Positions 8,207 to 14,650 of a stretch of 38,592 bases of DNA are shown here, piece after piece (position 1 is the stretch's first letter; each line of letters opens with the position of its first letter). The DNA is from Acidimicrobiia bacterium. Lineage in GTDB: Bacteria; Actinomycetota; Acidimicrobiia; Spongiisociales; ZC4RG35. The stretch covers positions 1 through 38,592 of the forward strand of contig JALSJV010000326.1 in assembly GCA_026989215.1 (NCBI GenBank). The letters run 5' to 3'. Both the position numbers and the translations under genes were made by a program. Under the pieces are notes generated by a model. The model was not told where the DNA came from and made no database searches. It worked only from the letters and a program-made list of their open reading frames with translations.

Positions 8207-8719
8207 GTGCGCCTGCTGGCCGTCATGCTTCTCGCCACCGTCGAGCTGGGCGGGATCTTCGGAACCGCCGGGGTGTCGGGGCGCGCCCTCACGGCGGCGA
8301 CCATCGAGATCGACCTGCAGGTGGAGGCCCCGGCCGACGCCACCGTGGTCGCCCACCTCATCGAGCCCGGCGGTACCCAGAGGACGGTCGCGCTCGCCCA
8401 AAGGGCCTCCGGCGTGTACGGGGGCATCGTGGAGATCCCGATCATCGACTACCTCGTCGTCTTCGAGGTCGTCGGCTCGAACGGCGTCCAGTCCCAGCCT
8501 CTGCGGCTCACCGAGTTGGGTCTCGACCCTGCGTTGCTGGGGCGAAGCCCGATCGCGCCCAGCACGAGCGAGCCGGGGTTGAGTGCCGAGACTCGGCGCT
8601 GGGGATGGCTCGGGCTCGCCCTCGGTGCCTTGGCCCTCGCCGCCTTGGCGGTGTGGGCCCTGGGTGGTCGCGACGAGGACGAGCTCGAGACGCCGGAACC
8701 GGTCGGTTCGGACGGCTGA
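8207..8719 (+). CDS. Unrecognised type I membrane protein
   Basis: 170 residues, no family recognised. An N-terminal hydrophobic stretch (RLLAVMLLATVELGGIFG) looks like a signal peptide. Residues ~28-105 read as alternating beta strands with an Ig- or carbohydrate-binding-like rhythm (ATIEIDLQVEAPADATVVAH, YGGIVEIPIIDYLVVFEV). A linker of about 30 residues leads to a strong transmembrane helix (WLGLALGALALAALAVWALGG) and a short acidic cytoplasmic tail (RDEDELETPEP). The likely topology is an outside beta domain with the C-terminus inside. The GTG start is chosen because TACATT ends 6 bases upstream. Confidence 0.65.
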   Translation: MRLLAVMLLATVELGGIFGTAGVSGRALTAATIEIDLQVEAPADATVVAHLIEPGGTQRTVALAQRASGVYGGIVEIPIIDYLVVFEVVGSNGVQSQPLRLTELGLDPALLGRSPIAPSTSEPGLSAETRRWGWLGLALGALALAALAVWALGGRDEDELETPEPVGSDG

Positions 8720-8735
8720 AGGCTCGGCCCGCCCC

Positions 8736-8741
8736 TAGCCT
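8736..8741 (+). promoter_or_regulatory. Leaderless -10 element (GNAT gene)
   Basis: TAGCCT ends exactly 6 bases before the ATG at 8748, which places the predicted +1 at the A of the start codon. Confidence 0.55.
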
Positions 8742-8747
8742 GGACCC

Positions 8748-9329
8748 ATGACGAGGGTGCGTGACGCCCGGGTGGCGGATGCTGCGGCGTTGGCGGCGAT
8801 CCATGTGCGGAGCTGGCAGGTCGCCTACGCGGGGATCTTCCCCGCGGAGTTCCTTTCGGGTCTCGACGTGGGGCGCCGGGAGCGGTGGCGTCGGGCACGC
8901 CTGCAGAACCCGCCGCCGCGCACCTGCACCCTCGTCGTCGAGGTGGACGACGGGCCGATCGGGTTCGCCGACCTGGGGCCTGCGCTCGGCCTCGGCGGCG
9001 CCGGCGAGGTGTACGCCATCTACCTCGATCCCGACCATTGGGGTCGGGGCCACGGGAGGGAGCTGATGGCGGCGGCCGTGGACCGGCTGGTCCGTCTGGG
9101 ATGTGGCGAGGCCGTCCTGTGGGTCATCGAGGAGAACCTGCGGGCACGTCGGTTCTACGAGGCCGCCGGATGGGCCGACGACGGGGCTCGACGCATCGAA
9201 GAGATCGGTGGCGTGCAGGTGAACGAGCTCCGCTACCGGCGTCCCCTCCGGGTCAGGTCGCGACCCACCCTCTCGGGCTCCATCGGCGAGCCAGATCCTC
9301 GGCGGCGAAGAAGTCCTCGACGAAGGTGA
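8748..9329 (+). CDS. GNAT-family N-acetyltransferase
   Basis: 193 residues. GNAT proteins move an acetyl group from acetyl-CoA to an amine. Motif D/C lies at the N-terminus (MTRVRDARVADAAALAAIHV followed by SWQVAYAGIFP). The acetyl-CoA site is VYAIYLDPDHWGRGHGRELM (the R/Q-x-x-G-x-G/A loop), and LWVIEENLRARRFYEAAGW is the C-terminal motif. This resembles RimI-type acetyltransferases of unknown substrate. The last ~25 residues are Arg/Pro-rich and lie outside the fold; they overlap the 3' end of the convergent ispD by 77 bases, so this tail is probably under little constraint. Confidence 0.88.
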   Translation: MTRVRDARVADAAALAAIHVRSWQVAYAGIFPAEFLSGLDVGRRERWRRARLQNPPPRTCTLVVEVDDGPIGFADLGPALGLGGAGEVYAIYLDPDHWGRGHGRELMAAAVDRLVRLGCGEAVLWVIEENLRARRFYEAAGWADDGARRIEEIGGVQVNELRYRRPLRVRSRPTLSGSIGEPDPRRRRSPRRR

Positions 9330-9954
9330 CCTTCAGGTTGTGGGGGTCGCCCGGCACGATCCGCACGTCGAGGTCGGAGAACGCCTCCACCGTCTCGGCG
9401 GTGTCCAGCCCCTGAAAGTCGGTCTCGGCGGCACGTCGATACGCGTCGCGCAGGGGACCCGCTCGGAAGACCTGGGGCGTCTGCATGCGGCGGAGGTGGC
9501 GGGTGTCGGCGGCGGCCAGCAGACCATCGTCTTCGAGCCGTTCGAGGGGTCCTTCGATCTCGAGACCCGGGACGGCCCCGCCGTGCCGCTCGGCGGTGGT
9601 GAACAACCGGTCGAGGAGGGGGAGGGTGAGGAAGGGTCGGGCACCGTCGTGGACGGCGACGAGGGCGTCGGAGGGGGCGTGGACGGTGGCGATCCCGGCG
9701 GCTTCACTGGCATGGCGGGTCGGTCCCCCGAGGACGACGGTGGCCTCGACGCCGACGGACGCCAGCACCTCGGCGGCACGTTCGCGATCTTCGGGTCGGA
9801 TCACGAGGACCAGCCGTTCGACGGGCTCGAAGGCGGCGAACGCGGTGAGGGAGTACCACAGGAGGGGGCGACCACCGATGGGGAGGTAGACCTTGTTGAC
9901 CTCCCGGCGGACACGACTGCCGCTCCCTCCGGCGAGCACGATGGCCGTGTGCAT
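9253..9954 (-). CDS. ispD: 2-C-methyl-D-erythritol 4-phosphate cytidylyltransferase
   Basis: A 233-residue enzyme of the non-mevalonate isoprenoid pathway. It joins CTP and methylerythritol phosphate to give CDP-methylerythritol. The CTP-binding loop is AIVLAGGSGSRVRREVNK with the basic residues needed for catalysis. VAVHDGARPFL and TPQVFRAGPLRDAY follow, and the C-terminus GDPHNLKVTFVEDF contains the conserved Asn-Leu-Lys-Val-Thr. The ATG is fixed by family alignment and by TATCGT ending exactly 6 bases upstream. ispF and carD, common actinobacterial neighbours, are absent here. Confidence 0.95.
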   Translation of the reverse strand: MHTAIVLAGGSGSRVRREVNKVYLPIGGRPLLWYSLTAFAAFEPVERLVLVIRPEDRERAAEVLASVGVEATVVLGGPTRHASEAAGIATVHAPSDALVAVHDGARPFLTLPLLDRLFTTAERHGGAVPGLEIEGPLERLEDDGLLAAADTRHLRRMQTPQVFRAGPLRDAYRRAAETDFQGLDTAETVEAFSDLDVRIVPGDPHNLKVTFVEDFFAAEDLARRWSPRGWVAT

Positions 9955-9960
9955 GGGGCG

Positions 9961-9981
9961 ACGATAGGGGCGGGGTAACCT
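9961..9981. promoter_or_regulatory. Divergent promoters of ispD and the IspD-like gene
   Basis: A minus-strand TATCGT (9961-9966) ends 6 bases before the ispD ATG. A plus-strand TAACCT (9976-9981) ends 11 bases before the IspD-like ATG at 9993. The intergenic region is only 38 bases, so the two -10 elements nearly touch. Confidence 0.5.
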
Positions 9982-9992
9982 CAAGTCCCGTC

Positions 9993-10490
9993 ATGCTGTC
10001 CCCACACCTCCTCCGTCCCTACTCGGGTCGTCAGCTCGGTCTGGTCGAGGCCGACCGCGACGTCCTGGTCCTCGCCGCCGCGGGAAGTCGATGGGTGGGG
10101 CCCACCTTGCTGGTCCACCGACCCACCCTGGAGCATCGGGTCCTGCAGTCCGACGCCGTCTGGGTGGTGGTGGTCGGGGAGCCGGTGCCGGAGCCGTCCA
10201 CCGTTGCCCGGGTCGACGACATGCTCGCCTCCGTCGGCGACGACCTCGACGGCGTCGTCCTCGTCGCGCCGTTCACGGAGGCGGTGAAGGAGGTGGAGGG
10301 TGACCGGGTGGTGCGGGCGGTGGACCGTTCCCGACTGGTGCGGGTCCGTCCGCCCGAGATCCTGCGGCGTTCCTCGCTGGCGGCGGCCCTCGTCGGGCTC
10401 GACGTCGGGTGGGTGAACGCCGCCCACCTGGTGATCGCCGCCGGAGGTCGGGTCGTCCCTCACCTCCAGGGAGCTTCCCGGACGGTCTGA
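9993..10490 (+). CDS. IspD-like protein lacking the CTP-binding loop
   Basis: 165 residues. The C-terminal two thirds follow IspD. TEAVKEVEGDRVVRAVDRSR matches the IspD stretch TDTVK.V.....V..T.DRS, RVRPPEILRRSSLAAAL takes the place of the TPQ.FR...L.. motif, and AAHLVIAAGGRVVPHLQG matches the next helix and strand. The N-terminal nucleotide-binding loop (normally AAG.G.R.G) is missing: the protein begins with SPHLLRPYSGRQLGLVEADR instead. The terminal Asn-Lys-Thr motif is also absent. It is probably not a cytidylyltransferase. It starts 38 bases from the true ispD on the opposite strand, which suggests an old duplication or a regulatory partner. The IspD relation is inferred from motifs only. 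Confidence 0.55.
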   Translation: MLSPHLLRPYSGRQLGLVEADRDVLVLAAAGSRWVGPTLLVHRPTLEHRVLQSDAVWVVVVGEPVPEPSTVARVDDMLASVGDDLDGVVLVAPFTEAVKEVEGDRVVRAVDRSRLVRVRPPEILRRSSLAAALVGLDVGWVNAAHLVIAAGGRVVPHLQGASRTV

Positions 10491-10498
10491 GGGTCCTC

Positions 10499-11314
10499 TC
10501 AGCCGACGCGACGCCGGGCCTTGACCGCCCATACCGCCAGCGCTGCGGCGATCCCTCCGGCGACCGCCGCGCCCGAGATGATCGGGACCGGTTTGGGCAC
10601 GGTGGCGAGGCGGGTGCGGAGGGTGACGGGGCGTTCGAACTCCATGATCTGCCAGTCCCGCTCCTCGGCGACGGCCCGTAGGTCCTTGTCGGGGTTGACG
10701 GCGACCGGATGACCCACCGCCTCCAACATGGGAAGGTCGGTGTAGGAGTCCGAGTAGGCGAAGCAGTCCTCGAGGGAGAGGCCTTCGCGTTCGGCCATCT
10801 CCCGGATCGCCTCGGCCTTCCCTTCGCCGTACGCGTAGAACTCCAGGCGTCCCGTGTACTTGCCGTCGGCGTCCACCTCGGGGCGGGTGCCGATGACCTC
10901 GTCCACGCCGAGGAACCTGCCGAGGGGCTTCACCACTTCGACCGGGCTGGAGGAGATCACGACGACCTTGCGGCCGGCCCGGTGATGCTCGTCGATGATG
11001 GCGAGGGCCTCGGCGTAGACGAGGGGTGAGACCACCTCGTCGACGGTCTCCTCGACGAGTTGTTCGATCTCGGCCTTGTCCCAGCCCTTCGTGAGCTCGG
11101 AGAGCTCCTCGCGGACCTTCTCGAGCTGGTCGTGGTCGGCTCCGAACATCGTGTAGTAGGCCTGACCGATGGCGGCCTTGAGGAGGGCTCGCTTGGACAG
11201 GAACCCCGCCTTGGAGAGGGTGCCGGCGAAGGCCAGGGTGGAGGACTTGGCGATGATCGTCTTGTCGAGGTCGAAGAAGGCAGCGGCCTTGGGGGTGGTC
11301 TCGACGGTCGTCAC
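10499..11314 (-). CDS. HAD-IB family phosphatase with C-terminal membrane helix
   Basis: About 271 residues. A SerB-like haloacid dehalogenase phosphatase: motif I AAFFDLDKTIIAKS with the nucleophile Asp, motif II VVVISSSPVEVV, and motif IV YSDSYTDLPML. The C-terminus is a hydrophobic anchor (IISGAAVAGGIAAALAVWAV) followed by Lys/Arg residues. It is the counterpart of M. tuberculosis Rv3661, which flanks the Tad operon in actinobacteria. Start choice: an ATG at 11323 overlaps the TACAAT hexamer (11322-11327) and cannot be used by that promoter. The GTG at 11314, 7 bases beyond the hexamer, fits the leaderless pattern. Substrate unknown. Confidence 0.88.
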   Translation of the reverse strand: MTTVETTPKAAAFFDLDKTIIAKSSTLAFAGTLSKAGFLSKRALLKAAIGQAYYTMFGADHDQLEKVREELSELTKGWDKAEIEQLVEETVDEVVSPLVYAEALAIIDEHHRAGRKVVVISSSPVEVVKPLGRFLGVDEVIGTRPEVDADGKYTGRLEFYAYGEGKAEAIREMAEREGLSLEDCFAYSDSYTDLPMLEAVGHPVAVNPDKDLRAVAEERDWQIMEFERPVTLRTRLATVPKPVPIISGAAVAGGIAAALAVWAVKARRRVG

Positions 11315-11321
11315 GGCCGTC

Positions 11322-11327
11322 ATTGTA
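11322..11327 (-). promoter_or_regulatory. Leaderless -10 element (HAD phosphatase)
   Basis: TACAAT on the minus strand ends 7 bases before the GTG at 11314. It begins only 10 bases from the edge of the 166-bp duplication, so the duplication altered the sequence upstream of this promoter. Confidence 0.5.
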
Positions 11328-11392
11328 CGGGCCGGGCGCCGCCGCCCCCGGGAACGACGGCCGTCTGGACGGTTTCCGGCGTCCGGACGAGG

Positions 11393-11411
11393 GTCTTCCA
11401 TGATGGAAGAC
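11393..11411. promoter_or_regulatory. Operator-like palindrome, first copy
   Basis: GTCTTCCATGATGGAAGAC: 9-base arms around a single central base, perfectly complementary. It covers the expected -35 position of the TACGTT hexamer at 11419-11424, where a repressor or activator would act. Confidence 0.55.
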
Positions 11412-11418
11412 GTTGCGT

Positions 11419-11424
11419 TACGTT
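11419..11424 (+). promoter_or_regulatory. Leaderless -10 element, duplicated upstream copy
   Basis: TACGTT ends 7 bases before the upstream ATG at 11432. If active, this promoter reads through the second copy into the CpaE-like gene and also starts the 45-residue decoy frame. Confidence 0.4.
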
Positions 11425-11558
11425 CCGCCCCATGGCGAACGTTCTCGGCATCCGATCCCCATCGGACGCAGTGCTGCACGCCGTCGCGCCGCTGGGACTG
11501 GCCGCCGCCGCCCCCGGGAACGACGGCCGTCTGGACGGTTTCCGGCGTCCGAACGAGG

Positions 11559-11577
11559 GTCTTCCATGATGGAAGAC
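11559..11577. promoter_or_regulatory. Operator-like palindrome, second copy
   Basis: Identical to the palindrome at 11393-11411 and in the same place relative to the TACGTT hexamer at 11585-11590. The 166-base spacing between palindromes is close to 16 helical turns, so both could lie on the same face of the DNA. Confidence 0.55.
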
Positions 11578-11584
11578 GTTGCGT

Positions 11585-11590
11585 TACGTT
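11585..11590 (+). promoter_or_regulatory. Leaderless -10 element of the Tad operon
   Basis: TACGTT ends 7 bases before the ATG at 11598, with no Shine-Dalgarno sequence. It is the proximal promoter of the pilus operon. Confidence 0.5.
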
Positions 11591-11597
11591 CCGCCCC

Positions 11598-12140
11598 ATG
11601 GCGAACGTTCTCGGCATCCGATCCCCATCGGACGCAGTGCTGCACGCCGTCGCGCCGCTGGGACTGGCCGCCGCCGCCGGCCACTGCCTCGTCGTCGACC
11701 TCGACTCCGACGCTCCGCCCCTCCCCGGCGACCGGACGCTGGCGACCCTGGTGGAGGAGGGGCCCCGTCGGTCCGATCTGACCGCGACCCGTCGGGGGGT
11801 GGCCGTGTTGCCGAACGGTGGCGTCACCTGGGAGCAGGCGGCACCGGTGGTGGAGGAGCTCTGCAGCCGGTGGGAGCAGGTCGTGGTTCGGGTCCCGGCC
11901 GTGCACACCTCGGTCCCGTGGCCGATCGTCCCGGTCTGGCTCCTCGTCCCCGAGTTCCCCCCGCCCCCGGCACCCGCCGTGTATCAGTCGCTGCTGCGGG
12001 GAGCTCTTCCGCCGGGGCCCGGGGTCTTGCTGCCGCCCCTTCCCCGGTCGGTGATCCGGTCGATCCTCAGGGGACGGGTGGATCCCCGGCTCGCATGGGT
12101 GCGGGCCTGGCGGCCCGTCTGGGGTGCACCGTGGGCGTGA
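11598..12140 (+). CDS. CpaE/TadZ-like protein at the head of the Tad operon
   Basis: 180 residues. Position identifies it: between the HAD phosphatase and TadA sits the actinobacterial CpaE-like protein (Rv3660c in M. tuberculosis). The sequence keeps weak features of MinD/ParA-like folds: CLVVDLDSDAPPLPGD resembles the Walker-B-like strand, RGVAVLPNGG follows, and VEELCSRWEQVVVRVP is a late strand. No Walker A (GKGG.GKT) is present and the protein is about half the length of Rv3660c, so ATP binding is unlikely. TadZ proteins place the pilus machine at its cellular site. The gene ends in GTGA, overlapping the next start. Its promoter and first 27 codons are duplicated upstream. Confidence 0.6.
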   Translation: MANVLGIRSPSDAVLHAVAPLGLAAAAGHCLVVDLDSDAPPLPGDRTLATLVEEGPRRSDLTATRRGVAVLPNGGVTWEQAAPVVEELCSRWEQVVVRVPAVHTSVPWPIVPVWLLVPEFPPPPAPAVYQSLLRGALPPGPGVLLPPLPRSVIRSILRGRVDPRLAWVRAWRPVWGAPWA

Positions 12141-13174
12141 TCGACCGCCTCGCCGAGCGGCTGGTGTCGTCGTCGGTGCCGTTGGAGCGGGAGGCGCTCG
12201 AACGGGCCCTCAGCCGCCTCGCTCCGGTCGAGGCCCCCCTCGCCGGGCCGAGCACCCTCACCGGCGTGGTGGATGCCCTGGTGGGCTTGGGACCGATCGA
12301 GGCGCTGCTGCGTGACCAGGAGGTCACCGACGTGCTGGTGAACGGACCCGAGGAGGTCTGGGTGGAGCGCCGGGGGGTGCTGGAGCGGACCGACGTGACC
12401 TTCTCCGGTCCCGAGGCGATCCGGGCCGCCGTCGAGCGGGTGATCGCCCCCCTCGGGCTCCGTCTCGACCATGCCTCCCCGATGGTCGAGGCCCGGCTCC
12501 CGGACGGGAGTCGGCTCCACGCGGTGATCCCGCCGGCCGCGGTGCCCCACCCGGTCGTGGCGATCCGACGGTTCACCGCCGCCGTCCACACCCTCGACGA
12601 CCTGGTGCGGGTGGGGACGCTCACCGACGAAGAGGCCGATCTCCTCTCCCGTGCCGTCGCCGAGCGTCGCAGCCTCCTCGTCTCGGGCGGGACCGGCGCG
12701 GGAAAGACCACCCTGCTCAACATCCTGTCGGGGCTCATCCCTCCCGACGAGCGGGTCGTCGTCGTGGAGGACGCGTCGGAGCTGGCGCTGCGGGGCCACG
12801 TCGTCCGCCTCGAGGCGAACCCACCGAACGCCGAAGGCGTGGGGGAGGTCACCCTGGCCGACCTCGTCCGTTCGGCGTTGCGTCTCCGTCCCGACCGGAT
12901 CGTGGTCGGCGAGGTGCGGGGGCCCGAGGCCCTCGACCTGGTCGCGGCCCTGAACACCGGCCACGACGGGTCGATGTCCACCGTGCACGCCAACAGCCCG
13001 GAGGAGGCCCTCTGGCGGCTGGAGACCCTGGCCTTGTCGGGTCCGCGCCGGGTCCCGGCGGAGGCGGTGCGTCGCCAACTCCGGGCGGGTCTCGATCTGA
13101 TCGTGCAGCTTCGACGTCGGGACGGGCAGCGTCGGGTCGTCGCCATCGAGACCGTCGGGGAGGGACCGTCGTGA
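12137..13174 (+). CDS. tadA: TadA/CpaF pilus assembly ATPase
   Basis: About 345 residues. The secretion ATPase of the GspE superfamily that powers assembly of Flp-type pili from the cytoplasmic face. An N-terminal domain (GLGPIEALLRDQEVTDVLVN, ARLPDGSRLHAVIPP) precedes Walker A SGGTGAGKTTLLN near residue 190, the Asp box VVVEDASEL, Walker B RIVVGEVRGPEALDL, and the His box GHDGSMSTVHANSPEEAL. The GTG at 12137 overlaps the previous stop as GTGA; GTG at 12131 is an alternative two codons longer. Downstream coupling is again by GTGA. Confidence 0.93.
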   Translation: MIDRLAERLVSSSVPLEREALERALSRLAPVEAPLAGPSTLTGVVDALVGLGPIEALLRDQEVTDVLVNGPEEVWVERRGVLERTDVTFSGPEAIRAAVERVIAPLGLRLDHASPMVEARLPDGSRLHAVIPPAAVPHPVVAIRRFTAAVHTLDDLVRVGTLTDEEADLLSRAVAERRSLLVSGGTGAGKTTLLNILSGLIPPDERVVVVEDASELALRGHVVRLEANPPNAEGVGEVTLADLVRSALRLRPDRIVVGEVRGPEALDLVAALNTGHDGSMSTVHANSPEEALWRLETLALSGPRRVPAEAVRRQLRAGLDLIVQLRRRDGQRRVVAIETVGEGPS

Positions 13175-13815
13175 CCTGGCTCCTGTTCGTGGCGGGGATC
13201 GTGCTGGGCGTCCCGACTTCCCGGCTCGGCGTGGCGGCCCTGGTCGTCTACCTCCCCTGGGTGGCGCTCCCCGCCTTGGCGGCGGCCGTCGTCGTGGCCC
13301 GTCGGGGCGTGGACTCTGGCGCGGCGCCGGTCACGTCGGAGATCGCCGCCCAGCTCCGGGCCGGCCACACGCTCCGCCGCTCGGTGGCGATCGCCGCCGG
13401 GGCCGCCGGGATGGATCGGGTGGAGCGGATCGCCGCCGCCGGTATGCCCATGGAGCGGGTGGCCGACGCGCTTCGCCGCCAGGGGGACGAACTGGCGCTG
13501 ACGGCGGCGGCCGTGCGGGTGGCCGCCCGGTCCGGTGGACGGTCGGCGGCGGTGTTCGACGCCCTCGGCCTCTCGCTGCTCGACGCCGAAGCCCTGCGGC
13601 GGGAGCGCCGGGCGGCGGCGGCTCCGGCGGTGCTCGCCGCCTGGATCGTCGGCGGTCTCCCCCTGGCCTACCTGGGATACCTCGCCGGCGGTGGGCGCCT
13701 CGCCTCGATCCTCGCGGCGGGAGGGCCGGTGGCCACCCTCACCGTCGTCGGGGCACTGATGGTGGTCGCCGGGGTGGCGGCGGTGGCCGTGCAGGTCAGG
13801 GAGGTCGAGCGGTGA
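13171..13815 (+). CDS. tadB: TadB-like inner-membrane platform protein
   Basis: 214 residues with a type II secretion F domain. Two N-terminal hydrophobic segments (LLFVAGIVLGVP, LVVYLPWVALPALAAAVVVA) precede a cytoplasmic helical domain (EIAAQLRAGHTLRRSVAIAA, GMPMERVADALRR) and two C-terminal membrane helices. It forms the membrane platform on which TadA acts. The GTG start overlaps the tadA stop (GTGA) and its own stop overlaps the tadC start in the same way. It is shorter than proteobacterial TadB, as is usual for actinobacterial versions. Confidence 0.85.
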   Translation: MTWLLFVAGIVLGVPTSRLGVAALVVYLPWVALPALAAAVVVARRGVDSGAAPVTSEIAAQLRAGHTLRRSVAIAAGAAGMDRVERIAAAGMPMERVADALRRQGDELALTAAAVRVAARSGGRSAAVFDALGLSLLDAEALRRERRAAAAPAVLAAWIVGGLPLAYLGYLAGGGRLASILAAGGPVATLTVVGALMVVAGVAAVAVQVREVER

Positions 13816-14390
13816 GGCGGCGTCATCTGATCGTGCTCGGCGGCCTGCTGTTGGCGCCGGCCTCGTGGTGGGGTCCCCTGCTCGGACTGGTCGCCGTCGG
13901 CATGCTCCTCGGGCGCCTTCGCCGCCGCCGGGCGGCGGCCCGTCGGGTCCGACTCGACCTGGAGGTCCTGGCTCGGACGCTCGTCGTCGCCTTCGCCGGG
14001 GGGCTCTCGCTCCCCGCCGCCTTGGAGGAGGCTCGTCCACTCCTCGGGTCCCAGGTCGGAGCCGAGGTCACCGCGGCGATGCGCGCCGCGCGGCGCTCCG
14101 GGCTCGGTCCGGTGCTGGCGTCGGGTGTCGGCCCTCTCACCGCCGAGCTCTTCGTGCGTCTCGCCGCCGCCCAGGCGTCGGGCGCGCCGATGGTGCAGGG
14201 GGTGGAGGCGTATCTGGAGCGGCGGCGCATCGACGAGCGGGCCCGCATCCTCACCCGGGTCCGGACCCTCCCGACGCGGCTCATCGTTCCCGTGGCCCTC
14301 CTGGTGTTGCCCGGTCTCGTGCTGCTGATGCTCGGTCCCGTGTTCGTGAACCGCCTGGGCGGTCTGGTGGGCCCCCTGGTGGGTGGATGA
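13812..14390 (+). CDS. tadC: TadC-like inner-membrane platform protein
   Basis: 192 residues, the second F-domain protein of the pilus platform. An N-terminal membrane region (LIVLGGLLLAPASWWGPLLG), a basic loop (GRLRRRRAAARRVR), a helical F domain (VLARTLVVAFAGGLSLPAAL, LAAAQASGAPMVQGVEAYLE), and a C-terminal membrane hairpin (RLIVPVALLVLPGLVLLMLG). Its start is coupled to tadB by GTGA. A 55-base gap follows before the pilin, where a fresh ribosome binding site appears. Confidence 0.85.
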   Translation: MRRRHLIVLGGLLLAPASWWGPLLGLVAVGMLLGRLRRRRAAARRVRLDLEVLARTLVVAFAGGLSLPAALEEARPLLGSQVGAEVTAAMRAARRSGLGPVLASGVGPLTAELFVRLAAAQASGAPMVQGVEAYLERRRIDERARILTRVRTLPTRLIVPVALLVLPGLVLLMLGPVFVNRLGGLVGPLVGG

Positions 14391-14445
14391 GTTCCCGTGC
14401 TTCCCCCCGTGCCGGCCGGCTGCCGGATGACCGAAAGGAGAAGGA

Positions 14446-14649
14446 ATGCTCGGAGTCTGGACGTGGCTGCTGGCCCGGGTCCACAGGGTGGAGCGGGGCC
14501 AGGGAACGGTCGAGTACGTGCTGGTGATCCTGGCGGTGACCGCCGTCGCCCTCACCCTGATCGGCTGGATCAGGGGCTCGGGCGGGGGCCTGTTGGGGAA
14601 CCTGTTCGGGAAGATCATCGGGTTCGTCACCGGCCGGGCCCGGTTCTGA
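14446..14649 (+). CDS. flp: Flp-type prepilin
   Basis: A 67-residue pilin subunit. A short basic leader ends in the class III cleavage site ERG|QGTVEY, with glutamate at +5 of the mature protein, followed by a hydrophobic core (VLVILAVTAVALTLIGWI). The mature protein is therefore about 48 residues. The ATG has the strongest ribosome binding site in the operon (AAAGGAG, 14434-14440, 5-base spacer), which fits high expression of the structural subunit. It is the counterpart of Rv3656c. No prepilin peptidase is present in the window, so it must be encoded elsewhere. Confidence 0.9.
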   Translation: MLGVWTWLLARVHRVERGQGTVEYVLVILAVTAVALTLIGWIRGSGGGLLGNLFGKIIGFVTGRARF

Positions 14650-14650
14650 G

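Larger units (their letters stand above)
11337..11678. repeat. 166-bp tandem direct duplication
   Basis: Two adjacent copies with a period of 166 bases. The repeated sequence runs from 11337 to 11512 and again from 11503 to 11678, with one visible mismatch (G at 11386, A at 11552). The shared CGCCGCC-rich ends suggest slippage or unequal exchange at a GCC repeat. Each copy holds a 19-bp palindrome, a TACGTT -10 hexamer, a start codon and the first 27 codons of the CpaE-like gene. Because 166 is not a multiple of three, the first copy runs into a stop at 11567-11569 and could give only a 45-residue peptide. Near-identity implies a recent event. Confidence 0.95.

Noticed and set aside
6152-8719. 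Open reading frame of 855 codons on the plus strand
   Set aside because: Most of it is antisense to leuC and the macro-domain gene. Only the last 170 codons, from GTG 8207, look like a real protein.
11432-11569. 45-codon frame starting in the first copy of the duplication
   Set aside because: Its first 27 codons are copied from the CpaE-like gene and the rest is out-of-frame repeat. It is a by-product of the duplication, although it could be translated.
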